A DNA stretch of 5,980 nucleotides from Candidatus Hodarchaeota archaeon (GTDB lineage Archaea; Asgardarchaeota; Heimdallarchaeia; Hodarchaeales; Hodarchaeaceae): the NCBI GenBank assembly GCA_030589605.1, contig JAUUVJ010000276.1, positions 1 through 5,980 of the forward strand, in the 5' to 3' direction. Each line of letters opens with the position of its first letter. Positions within the stretch are counted from its first letter, which is position 1. A program made the position numbers and the translations under genes. The notes beneath the pieces were generated by a model. It did no database searches. It was not told the DNA's origin and saw nothing but the letters and a program-made list of their open reading frames with translations. Shown here in pieces: positions 1 through 5,769 of this stretch.

Positions 1-892
1 ATCGATCTTCAGGAGTGGAGAAATTAATTGCAAAAATACTGCAAACTGCGCGAACAACTTCAATAACAGGGACAGAACTATAAAGGAAAACAATGCGATC
101 TTCCTTCCGATATTCATAAATGGAATCAAATGTTGAAGTTAAAGAATCTTCGGTTTGATTAACCTTAGATTCATATTTCGAGAGTAAAAGAGGTGCATAT
201 TTGAAATTTTCTCTGAATTCTCTAACAATAAGTATTTCTAATTGTTTTTTAAAGTTAAATCGCACCCCATTAATTTTAAGATTGGTAGGAGATTTCAAAA
301 GGGTGGCAAAAGGAGGAGGGGTATTTTTCTTCCGTTTAGGAGGAGGGATAACTTGAGTAAAAGAATATTCATTAAAACACTGATAAACAGGGATTGTTTT
401 GATAGATATTTTTTTGATTGAGCGCTCAATAACTGATCGTTTTTTGGAATTAAGACCAGAATGGGTAATTGTCACTTGAGGGTTAGAATTCCAAATCTTT
501 TTAGAAATATAGTAATCATCTTTATCTGTTCTGACAGGAGTTTTATTTTCATCATCTAAAAAACGGATTTTGTCAGTATAGCCATAGATCCAATCATCAT
601 AGTCATAATCGATTTTTTTGTCAATAATGAGGGTTAATTCAGTGTCCCATTGATCGTTTCTTCGATTAGGGATTTTCTTTTTGCGCTGATTGGATCGTTT
701 ATAGAGAATTAATTCTTTACCAGAAGACTTCTTCCAGAAACAACCATACGAAACAAACATAGCACCATAACGATCATAACAAGCATTTTTAGGAATATTT
801 TTCCTCTCAATTTTGCATTTCTCTCGTTGTTTGGCATTCTGTTTGTGGTATTCTTCAAGTGAAATCGGTTTAATGAACGAATCTAATTTCAT
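1..892 (-). CDS. Unrecognised protein, 5' complete, 3' end beyond window
   Basis: The minus strand is open without a stop from the ATG at 892-890 to the left edge, giving 297 codons of a longer protein. I do not recognise the family. The N-terminus is basic and hydrophilic (Lys/Arg-rich through about residue 75). An acidic/aromatic stretch follows near 95-128 (DYDYDDWIYGYTDKIRF), then a Lys-rich part near 148-166. A proline-rich linker lies near 182-195 (VIPPPKRKKNTPPPF). The region from about 205 to 297 alternates predicted helix and strand and looks like a separate domain. There is no signal peptide and no membrane segment. No Shine-Dalgarno sequence precedes the ATG, but a TATA-like box lies about 24 nt upstream, which suits a leaderless archaeal mRNA. 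The ORF is believable because of its length, mixed codon use and globular composition; its function is unknown. Confidence 0.8.
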   Translation of the reverse strand, partial: MKLDSFIKPISLEEYHKQNAKQREKCKIERKNIPKNACYDRYGAMFVSYGCFWKKSSGKELILYKRSNQRKKKIPNRRNDQWDTELTLIIDKKIDYDYDDWIYGYTDKIRFLDDENKTPVRTDKDDYYISKKIWNSNPQVTITHSGLNSKKRSVIERSIKKISIKTIPVYQCFNEYSFTQVIPPPKRKKNTPPPFATLLKSPTNLKINGVRFNFKKQLEILIVREFRENFKYAPLLLSKYESKVNQTEDSLTSTFDSIYEYRKEDRIVFLYSSVPVIEVVRAVCSIFAINFSTPEDR

Positions 893-908
893 GGAAAAAT
901 CACAACAA

Positions 909-921
909 TGATATTTTTATT
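909..921 (-). promoter_or_regulatory. Candidate TATA box of the left-edge gene (leaderless)
   Basis: On the minus strand this reads AATAAAAATATCA, centred about 24 nt before the ATG at 892. That is close to the usual distance between an archaeal TATA box and its transcription start. With no Shine-Dalgarno sequence before this ATG, the simplest reading is that transcription starts at or next to the start codon. The AT-rich setting lowers the weight of any single TATA match. Confidence 0.4.
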
Positions 922-946
922 GAAAAATGAAAAAAAGGAAGAAAAA
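922..946 (-). terminator. T-rich terminator after the 129-aa gene
   Basis: Just past the stop of the gene at 1339-950, the minus strand carries several T tracts in a row (the plus strand shows A7, A5 and A5 runs). Archaeal transcription commonly ends at such poly-T tracts without a hairpin. The site lies directly upstream of the candidate TATA box of the next gene, so the two genes are probably transcribed separately. Confidence 0.4.
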
Positions 947-949
947 TAA

Positions 950-1339
950 TTATTTGGCCAATTCCCAACATTTTAAAGCTAAATCAACAAAACAAGGCCA
1001 ATCTTCAAGACGTCTTTTAAGAGAAGGATTACTTAGTGCCTCATAAATTCTGATAACTACATTAGCAGATTGCATATCAATAATAGAGCCTTTAATGAAA
1101 GCGGGGCCATGAACCATAATCCATTTAGCTTTTTCATAATTATTAAGAGGGGTGGGAACCCAACCTTTGATATGATCAGGAATAGGAATAACGTCATTAG
1201 TAATACACCAATTAAAATAATCATTATATTCGTTTTTAGAAAGGATAACTGCTTCAGAGGGAAAAGCATAGGTATCCTCAATACGAAAGCCGTGTGATTC
1301 GACTTTATGCCAAAAATCTTCGTTTAATTCTAACATCAT
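950..1339 (-). CDS. Unrecognised 129-aa protein
   Basis: This is a small, probably cytoplasmic protein with no signal peptide, membrane segment or metal-binding cysteine motif. The sequence is globular and rich in aromatic residues (Trp at about 10, 44, 60, 73, 114 and 125), with a predicted mixed alpha/beta N-terminal part and a helical C-terminal third (RIYEALSNPSLKRRLEDW). I do not recognise a family and assign no function. It starts with two consecutive ATG codons (1339 and 1336). The Shine-Dalgarno-like AAAAGGTG lies 4 nt before the first and 7 nt before the second, so either is possible. A strong TATA-like stretch about 70-87 nt upstream and T tracts after the stop suggest that the gene forms its own transcription unit. 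The opposite-strand ORF across the same bases is its shadow. Confidence 0.75.
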   Translation of the reverse strand: MMLELNEDFWHKVESHGFRIEDTYAFPSEAVILSKNEYNDYFNWCITNDVIPIPDHIKGWVPTPLNNYEKAKWIMVHGPAFIKGSIIDMQSANVVIRIYEALSNPSLKRRLEDWPCFVDLALKCWELAK

Positions 1340-1343
1340 TAAT

Positions 1344-1351
1344 CACCTTTT
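1344..1351 (-). promoter_or_regulatory. Ribosome binding site of the 129-aa gene
   Basis: The minus strand reads AAAAGGTG, then ATTA, then ATGATG. GGTG matches the archaeal Shine-Dalgarno consensus (GGTGAT). It is the clearest ribosome binding site in the left flank and supports the start of this gene. Confidence 0.6.
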
Positions 1352-1409
1352 AGAGAAATAGTAATTTTGAGAAAACAAACTACTACACTAATAATAATAG
1401 ATTAACAAG

Positions 1410-1426
1410 TATATAATATATAATAT
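1410..1426 (-). promoter_or_regulatory. Candidate TATA box of the 129-aa gene
   Basis: This 17-base run made only of A and T (TATATAATATATAATAT on the plus strand, nearly self-complementary) lies 70-87 nt upstream of the start at 1339. Transcription starting about 25 nt downstream would give a leader of roughly 50 nt that contains the visible ribosome binding site. The near symmetry means it cannot by itself set the direction of transcription. The rest of the 1340-1734 gap shows no RNA gene and only the doubtful ORF at 1532-1699. Confidence 0.4.
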
Positions 1427-1531
1427 GAGTTATTTCAAAGAATCATTCTTTTGGATAACAAAAATAACAGTGTGTACAGGATTATGAAGTGAAATAAAGA
1501 CAGGTGAATGAAGAGAAACAAAAAAACAACA

Positions 1532-1699
1532 CTAGAAAATTATTAAAAAAACCGAATGAAAAGCATAGAAATGGTGTGTATAAGAACGGAAAAAATAGAT
1601 GAAGTAGAACAAGGAAACAAAGAAGATAAAGAGAATATACAACCCTAACATCAAAAAAAAGGTATCATAATCGATGTCTACTTGGAGAGTAATCATCAT
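1532..1699 (-). CDS. Possible 55-aa hydrophobic membrane peptide
   Basis: This short ORF runs from ATG at 1699 (with a second ATG at 1696) to TAG at 1534-1532. After a short acidic N-terminus (MMITLQVDIDYD) the peptide is almost wholly hydrophobic and aromatic (FFLMLGLYILFIFFVSLFYF), enough for one or two membrane helices, with an Arg/His break near residues 38-43. It starts 35 nt after the stop of the gene at 2127-1735, so it could be the last gene of that unit. Against it, no Shine-Dalgarno sequence is visible, and a T-rich strand gives Phe/Leu/Ile-rich translations by chance. The region may instead be an untranslated 3' end. Confidence 0.25.
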   Translation of the reverse strand: MMITLQVDIDYDTFFLMLGLYILFIFFVSLFYFIYFFRSYTHHFYAFHSVFLIIF

Positions 1700-1734
1700 T
1701 TTTTAAGAAAATTATCAAAGAAAATAAAAACATA

Positions 1735-2127
1735 TTATTTAAGAATTGAGAAATGTTCAGGTTCCATGTCATTTGCCCAACACAGAAAAAGAAGGCGTTC
1801 CTTTATTTGATCCCATCTAAGATCTTTACCCTTCCAACCCACACCCAAATCTATATTATAAATTAAAGTTAGAACTTCTAAAAATTCTCTCTTAGAAAAT
1901 CCAAAATTCTTCTTTAAATGCATTGAGTCTATGTGTTTCCTTTTGAAATTTAAGTAATCTGATATCTTAGTAGTATCTATAGAAGCAAAGGCTATCTGTA
2001 AAGATTTTTTAGAACCCATAAAACTTTTTCCCCTATAAAAAGTATCTATAATTGTACAACAAAACCACAATAACGAATCACCTTCTCCTCGATCGTTCTC
2101 AACCATTCTAACTACATCTAACATCAT
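1735..2127 (-). CDS. Unrecognised 130-aa protein
   Basis: This small protein has no family that I recognise. It reads as a mostly helical cytoplasmic protein: a hydrophobic N-terminal segment with a Cys pair (LLWFCCTIIDTFYRG, about 19-33), then a basic middle (NFKRKHIDSMHLKKNFGFSKREF, about 59-81 in outline) and a Trp-containing C-terminal helix (RWDQIKERLLFLCWANDMEPEHF). The start is double (ATG at 2127 and 2124), preceded only by a weak purine-rich stretch (AAGAAA). It lies 56 nt downstream of the 75-aa gene at 2411-2184 on the same strand, with no clear terminator between them, so the two are probably co-transcribed. Paired small unknown genes in such a setting can be toxin-antitoxin or defence pairs, but nothing in the sequence shows this. 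Confidence 0.6.
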   Translation of the reverse strand: MMLDVVRMVENDRGEGDSLLWFCCTIIDTFYRGKSFMGSKKSLQIAFASIDTTKISDYLNFKRKHIDSMHLKKNFGFSKREFLEVLTLIYNIDLGVGWKGKDLRWDQIKERLLFLCWANDMEPEHFSILK

Positions 2128-2183
2128 TTTCTTGAGTTTTTTTGATGAGAAATCACGAATGTCTTTATGTACAACTTCTTATC

Positions 2184-2411
2184 TCAATGTCTCATATTTT
2201 TCTTGTGTTTTTGATTCAACGTCTCCTCTAGCTCTAGTGGATGAAATTCCTCTTGTACTATAGAACAAAGACTGCTATATCCTGCTCTTTTCTCAATATT
2301 GTTTAGTATTCTTTTTGGGTTTATTTTTATTGATTTAGCGTTTTTCTTCATCTTCTGAAAGGCTTCTTTCCCTATTTGAGCGAGGATTGAAACAAGTATA
2401 TCTTCAGCCAT
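2184..2411 (-). CDS. Unrecognised 75-aa protein, first gene of a two-gene unit
   Basis: This short protein has an N-terminal amphipathic helix (MAEDILVSILAQIGKEAFQK), then a strongly basic stretch (residues about 19-42: many Lys, plus Arg and Asn) and a Glu-rich C-terminus (EEFHPLELEETLNQKHKK). I do not recognise it. The N-terminal helix resembles the opening of many small adaptor or effector-associated domains, but this is too weak to name one. The ATG at 2411 has AGGATGAT about 6 nt upstream, an acceptable ribosome binding site. The gene could be a 3'-shortened remnant of a longer one, but the other two frames after the stop show no convincing continuation. The transposon ends 83 nt upstream of its start codon, so the insertion may have changed its expression. 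Confidence 0.55.
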   Translation of the reverse strand: MAEDILVSILAQIGKEAFQKMKKNAKSIKINPKRILNNIEKRAGYSSLCSIVQEEFHPLELEETLNQKHKKNMRH

Positions 2412-2494
2412 TTTTTAATCATCCTAGAATATCCAAATCAATTCTTTTAAGCAATTTCAATTATTCAGGATAAAAAAATTTCTACTTTTTTCAA

Positions 2495-2502
2495 TATAAA
2501 TC
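2495..2502. repeat. Left 8-bp target-site duplication (TATAAATC)
   Basis: TATAAATC here is repeated exactly at 5793-5800. Each copy touches the outer end of a terminal inverted repeat, and the match stops exactly at those ends. This is the footprint of staggered target cutting. Eight base pairs is the usual duplication length for ISL3-family elements, which agrees with the transposase. Read on the minus strand it belongs to GATTTATATTG, a TATA-box-like sequence upstream of the gene at 2411-2184. Confidence 0.9.
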
Positions 2503-2525
2503 GATTAAACGTTAAGTTTTTTGTA
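2503..2525 (+). repeat. Left terminal inverted repeat
   Basis: Positions 2506-2525 (TAAACGTTAAGTTTTTTGTA) match the reverse complement of 5770-5789 exactly over 20 bp. The three outer bases (GAT) match the other end (GAC) except at the third. The repeat contains the palindrome AACGTT and a T6 tract, plausible transposase contact features. It begins directly after the 8-bp duplication, which fixes the element's outer end. Confidence 0.92.
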
Positions 2526-2549
2526 TCTAGCTCAACATGTTATGGTTCC

Positions 2550-2559
2550 TATTAAAATA
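2550..2559 (+). promoter_or_regulatory. Candidate TATA box of the transposase gene
   Basis: TATTAAAATA is centred about 24 nt before the transposase ATG at 2579. No Shine-Dalgarno sequence lies between them (the bases just before the ATG are TTAATTAAT), so a leaderless transcript is likely. The box lies inside the element, 25 bp in from the left terminal repeat, so the transposase carries its own promoter. Confidence 0.45.
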
Positions 2560-2578
2560 GCCGACATTATTAATTAAT

Positions 2579-4233
2579 ATGGAGTTCAAAAGAGATATTC
2601 GAACAACAATTAGAACGGTGGAGTTGGATGATTATTTTGATGGCAAATGTCCATTATGTTGTTCAAATGATATTTTTATTCGTTCGAGCAGAATTAGAAC
2701 ACTTCCAGATTTAGGAACGACAGTTGAGAAGGTGATAATTCATTTAACGGTTGCAACGATTGAGTGTAAAGTTTGTGAGGTGGAATTTTCGCCAGAACAT
2801 CCTGATTATCCCCCGAAATACGAATATAGTCAAACGATCATCGAATACGCTTTAACACGATTCCATTATCATAATACGTCAGGAAATGTCATTGCCCGAG
2901 ATTTAGCCACTCTCCATCACGTTAAAGTTCCCGAAGAAACAATCTATTCCTGGTTAAAACGCCTTTCACCAGAATTTCTCAAAACAAAATTCGCAGAAAG
3001 ACCAGAAAACATCCCATCAAACATTAAATCCATTACCGTGGATGGATGTTATGTCAATATGGGGAAAGCGATCATTGGAAAAAAAAAGCATGTGGAATCA
3101 TTCTCGGTGACCAGACTAGAAGACGGGCGCTACTTGTTGATGTGGTGGGAGTAGAAAACCACGATAATACTTTACGCACACTACGTTATGCGAAAGAAAA
3201 GTATAATTTAAAACCCAAAATTGTCACTTCCGACCTTTCACCTAATGTAATTGCTCCTATCCGTCAGCTATTTGGAGAAAAAGTCCTTCAAATTGATGGT
3301 TATCATGTCATGCAAGAGTTAAATAAAGGAATACGACGTGACCTGCTAGATTATAGGAGTCAGTTATTTGGAACAGAAATCAGGGAATTACTAGCTCTCA
3401 GGCGGTGGATCAATAAAATACAGCAAGAAACTAAAATCACTAGGAATTGCTCAAAAGAGTTTTTGAAAGCCATTCCGAAAGTTAATCCATCTCATCACAA
3501 TACCCACTGCTGTGTTGCCATAACCAAAAGGGTTCTCCCCCTTATCACCATCGATAATCCTAATAACTTTATGTCAAGACTCCAACGAGTGTTAAGAGAA
3601 ATTGATCATAAATCACAAGATGTATATCATGTTTTCACTGAAAAAATCAGGGAAAAACTTCCGAAAGGTCGAATGACCTTAAAGGGAATGAAACGACTTA
3701 AAATTGAACTGCTCAGGAAGCTCAAAAGACTCTACCTCACTTTTCGCTCCCTCCTTGAAGCAGAAAGCATTCATTTCCATAAGAATTATTGGTTCCTTTT
3801 TCTTCAACCTGAAAAACTCTCCAAGGGACGAATTCGTCCTTTAAATGCCTTTTTAGCTAAGTACCCCTCTTTACAAGAGTATCGAGATATGACTTTACTT
3901 GTAGGGGAAATCTACCGCAAACCTGTTCATGATATCGATGGTCATCAAATTGATGACTTAATAATAAAACCTTACTATTCTAAAAAACTACAAACTGCTA
4001 TAAAAACCATAAAAAACCATAAAACATCTATTCTTCGGTTTGTTGAGGTATTTAAGGCAGACCCCACCCTTGCTAGATCATGTCGGGCTAATATGGAGTT
4101 CTTCAACAAACGTTTTAAAGCGCCATTTCAGCATGGACTCAACCGCACCAAGCAAGCACACTTGTTAGCAAAATTACAATTACAATTAGGGTGTGAGATA
4201 CGCTTCTTTTCCGAGAATAAGGAACCAATATGA
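2579..4233 (+). CDS. tnpA: ISL3-like DDE transposase, read across a -1 frameshift
   Basis: Two overlapping frames join into one 551-aa transposase if the ribosome slips back one base at the A9 run (3079-3087): 170 residues from the first frame, then 381 from the second, beginning ACGIILGDQTRRRA. Domains in order: a zinc-finger-like N-terminus with C24-x2-C27 and C63-x2-C66, around the ISL3-type phrase RTLPDLGTTV; a helix-turn-helix at about 95-130 (NVIARDLATLHHVKVPEETI); then an RNase H-like DDE core. Proposed catalytic residues are D155 (SITVDG), D240 (QIDGYHV, the counterpart of the ISL3 'DrFHV') and E507 (ANMEFFNKRFKA, in place of the usual EG-N--IK). A long helical insertion separates the last two. 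Asp219 (SDLSPNV) is also typical. The protein is longer than most ISL3 transposases (about 400-450 aa). It would bind the terminal repeats and cut and paste the element. Without the shift, only a 191-aa product with the DNA-binding domains and one catalytic Asp is made. Confidence 0.85.
3079..3088 (+). other. A9 slippery site: candidate -1 programmed frameshift
   Basis: The incoming frame reads GGA AAA AAA AAG CAT, which includes the classic -1 slippery heptamer A_AAA_AAG (3082-3088). After a one-base backward slip the next codon is GCA at 3088, and the reading frame continues unbroken to the end of the transposase. Without slipping, translation stops at TAG 3152-3154. Nine A residues are also enough for RNA polymerase slippage. 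Upstream GGGGAA at 3061-3066 could act as an internal Shine-Dalgarno-like stimulator, but its spacing is longer than usual. I found no convincing stem-loop just downstream. A single-base assembly error in the run would look the same. Confidence 0.55.
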
Positions 4234-4440
4234 AGATACAAAAAATAAATATACCAATTGCAGGAGCACTATCAATCGTATCTTTTTTTATAGGGATAAG
4301 TTTATTGAAAAAAAGGAAAATTTCCAGTGGGAAAAAAGGTGGGAGTATATCATGACCCAGAGAACCCAGAAAAAACATATCTTGAATCAGGGAAGCGATA
4401 TGGTATGTTCTAATGAGAATGGTTTTTGGATTGATTATTA
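4230..4440 (+). pseudogene. Broken DUF3592-like small membrane protein
   Basis: The ATG at 4230 overlaps the transposase stop as ATGA, with AAGGA 7 nt upstream, so translational coupling is likely. As it stands, the frame gives only 41 residues: one membrane helix (IPIAGALSIVSFFIGISLL), then a basic tail, ending at TGA 4353-4355. The frame one base further on, from 4309 to the stop at 4411-4413, encodes KGKFPVGKKVGVYHDPENPE followed by KTYLESGKRYGMF. This is the C-terminal signature of DUF3592 proteins (YPVGKKVxVYYDPENPExxxLEPG). The two join at the A7 run 4308-4314 if one base is skipped, giving about 60 residues. That is well short of a normal DUF3592 protein, so the middle is missing as well. 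A third fragment, MRMVFGLIIIILS from 4413, may be the remnant of the second membrane helix. I see an internally deleted, frameshifted remnant. DUF3592 has no known function. Confidence 0.55.
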
Positions 4441-5583
4441 TTATACTTTCTGACCTAATACCGTCTTTATCCCTGTTTTAAGCATGCCCCAGACCCCTAC
4501 TTTTTTTCTCAGGATCTTTATGTATAAATCATCCAATGTTTTTGGTGGTACCGTGATTTGTTCCTTCTTCTTGAGGCTAATTGCTTCTTCTGGGCACGTT
4601 GGGACGCAAAGTCCACACCCAATGCACCGCTCCAAGTTTATCATGGATTTCTCCTCCTCAATCATTGGTGCATCCATTTGGCACCTATCGTAACACGTTT
4701 CACACCCTTTACATAACTCCTGATCTACTTCCGCGTAGTAATTACTTGCGAATAACTCGGTGGGCTTTGGAAATTGTTTAGCAGCAGTCAATAGAGCGCA
4801 ACAATCCCCACAACAGCAACAAATGAATTCTGGCTCTTGTGAGTTACTCGGTTGAATGACTAATCCTGCATCTTCAGCTCTTTGTAAAATTTCTAGTGTT
4901 TCTTCTTTGGTAATGTACCGGGCACTTTCAGATTCTATGAGTTTATAATATTCTATTGAACTCGGAAACATAAGACACACTTCCCGTAAGTCAGATGTTT
5001 TACAATTTTCACCAACGAGGTCTTTCCCCTGTTTACAAACGCAATTTATGACCCCAAATTTACCGTCTGTCTTTTCGATGGTTTTTCTCATATCTTCGTA
5101 AGTCGCTACATGCAATTCGTGCGGAATGCTCTTATTAATGGGTATGGTTCGTAGTTGGGGAATTTTTGTGCGAGCTGCTTCCTTCCTAAATTCCCCCATG
5201 AGATATTCTTCAAAATCTTCATAAAACTCTTTGGTTAACCTATCAACTTGGAATTCATACATTCCCATGGCAAGTTGTGCGTAACTGTATAGTTTCTTTT
5301 CCCCTTTTACGTCAATTAAAATAGATCCGTTCATAGCCAACCGGTTTAAAACTTCTTCCAACTCTTCGAGGGTGATCTTTTCCCCTGCTTTTTTCGCACG
5401 CTTATAGATCCGTTCTATCGGTTCTAGTACAATATTCAGGTGCAGTGCTAGTCGTGCTTCTTTGGGAGTAAAAAAGTGTTTTAATATCCGAATTTCGACT
5501 CCTGTTTCTGTTGTCGGCATGCCTATTGGCATCTTATCTATCTGTTCCCGTAATTCATAATATACCTCATCTGTTGTACTCAT
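4441..5583 (-). CDS. Winged-helix / poly-cysteine / double [4Fe-4S] protein, transposon passenger
   Basis: This intact 380-residue, apparently cytoplasmic redox protein has four parts. Residues about 28-125 are helical and look like a winged helix (HFFTPKEARLALHLN; ITLEELEEVLNRLAMNGSIL). A middle domain carries cysteines 181, 183, 194 and 203 (INCVCKQGKDL, GENCKT, EVCLMF). A dense motif, ICCCCGDCC, lies at 254-262. The C-terminal double cluster domain has C291-x2-C-x2-C-x3-C301, followed by QMDAP rather than the usual proline, and C320-x2-C-x2-C-x3-C330-P. The last two motifs should bind two [4Fe-4S] clusters and carry electrons. The first two Cys groups could bind another cluster or metal. 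Similar proteins occur in anaerobic archaea and Deltaproteobacteria, usually annotated only as 4Fe-4S binding proteins, so the partner is unknown. The ATG at 5583 follows AAAGGAAAGTGA, a usable ribosome binding site. It lies inside the transposon, convergent with the transposase, and no residue or frame is broken. It may be a redox sensor or electron carrier; I cannot tell which. Confidence 0.85.
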   Translation of the reverse strand: MSTTDEVYYELREQIDKMPIGMPTTETGVEIRILKHFFTPKEARLALHLNIVLEPIERIYKRAKKAGEKITLEELEEVLNRLAMNGSILIDVKGEKKLYSYAQLAMGMYEFQVDRLTKEFYEDFEEYLMGEFRKEAARTKIPQLRTIPINKSIPHELHVATYEDMRKTIEKTDGKFGVINCVCKQGKDLVGENCKTSDLREVCLMFPSSIEYYKLIESESARYITKEETLEILQRAEDAGLVIQPSNSQEPEFICCCCGDCCALLTAAKQFPKPTELFASNYYAEVDQELCKGCETCYDRCQMDAPMIEEEKSMINLERCIGCGLCVPTCPEEAISLKKKEQITVPPKTLDDLYIKILRKKVGVWGMLKTGIKTVLGQKV

Positions 5584-5632
5584 TTAATTCACTTTCCTTT
5601 CCAATAACTTTGCCTTTCATACTTTTTTCTTT

Positions 5633-5676
5633 CAATTATATGATTTTTTACGACTAATTGTCATATTTTTTATAAA
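5633..5676 (-). promoter_or_regulatory. Candidate promoter region of the iron-sulfur gene
   Basis: Two TATA-like stretches lie upstream of the start at 5583: CATATAATTGA (minus strand, 5633-5643, about 50-60 nt before the ATG) and TTTTATAAAAAATAT (5662-5676, about 80-93 nt before). The nearer one would give a leader of about 30 nt containing the visible ribosome binding site and is the more economical choice. Both lie within the element, so the passenger gene travels with its own promoter. The remaining bases between 5584 and the right terminal repeat show no other gene. Confidence 0.35.
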
Positions 5677-5769
5677 ACTTTTTAGTAACTCTATCCAATT
5701 CAAGTTGAAAAAATCTTTAATTTTGGAGCGACGCTAGATTAATTTCGAAATAAACTCAGAATGGGATTT

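Noticed and set aside
1057..1297. A 74-codon minus-strand ORF and a 75-codon plus-strand ORF over the 129-aa gene
   Set aside because: They share bases with a gene that has a good ribosome binding site and globular composition. Their translations are biased Ile/Leu or Asn/Ile strings typical of wrong frames in AT-rich DNA.
1556..1648. A 30-codon plus-strand ORF (begins MKSIEMVCIRTEKIDE) in the 1340-1734 gap
   Set aside because: It has no ribosome binding site, is very short, and has the Lys/Glu-rich composition expected of a purine-rich strand.
3046..3087. ATG at 3046 as a separate start for the second transposase frame
   Set aside because: The first 14 codons of that frame overlap the VDG catalytic segment of the first frame and look unlike transposase, while similarity begins exactly after the A run. 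A frameshift join explains the data better than internal initiation.
3089..3155. A stimulatory stem-loop or pseudoknot downstream of the slippery run
   Set aside because: I could pair only 3-4 bases at a time by eye, so I make no claim. An RNA folding calculation on 3089-3160 would decide.
4139..4378. Minus-strand ORF of 79 codons opposite the transposase end and DUF3592 remnant
   Set aside because: It is antisense to recognised coding sequence, has no ribosome binding site, and its hydrophobic content follows from the A-rich opposite strand.
4352..4453. A 33-residue plus-strand ORF starting with an ATGA overlap at 4352 and ending over the 3' end of the iron-sulfur gene
   Set aside because: It overlaps, in another frame, the segment that encodes the DUF3592 signature, which explains the bases better. 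Its own translation looks random and it has no ribosome binding site of its own.
4484..4781. Two plus-strand ORFs (69 and 66 codons) opposite the iron-sulfur gene
   Set aside because: Both lie wholly antisense to the conserved [4Fe-4S] motifs of a well supported gene, so they are shadows.
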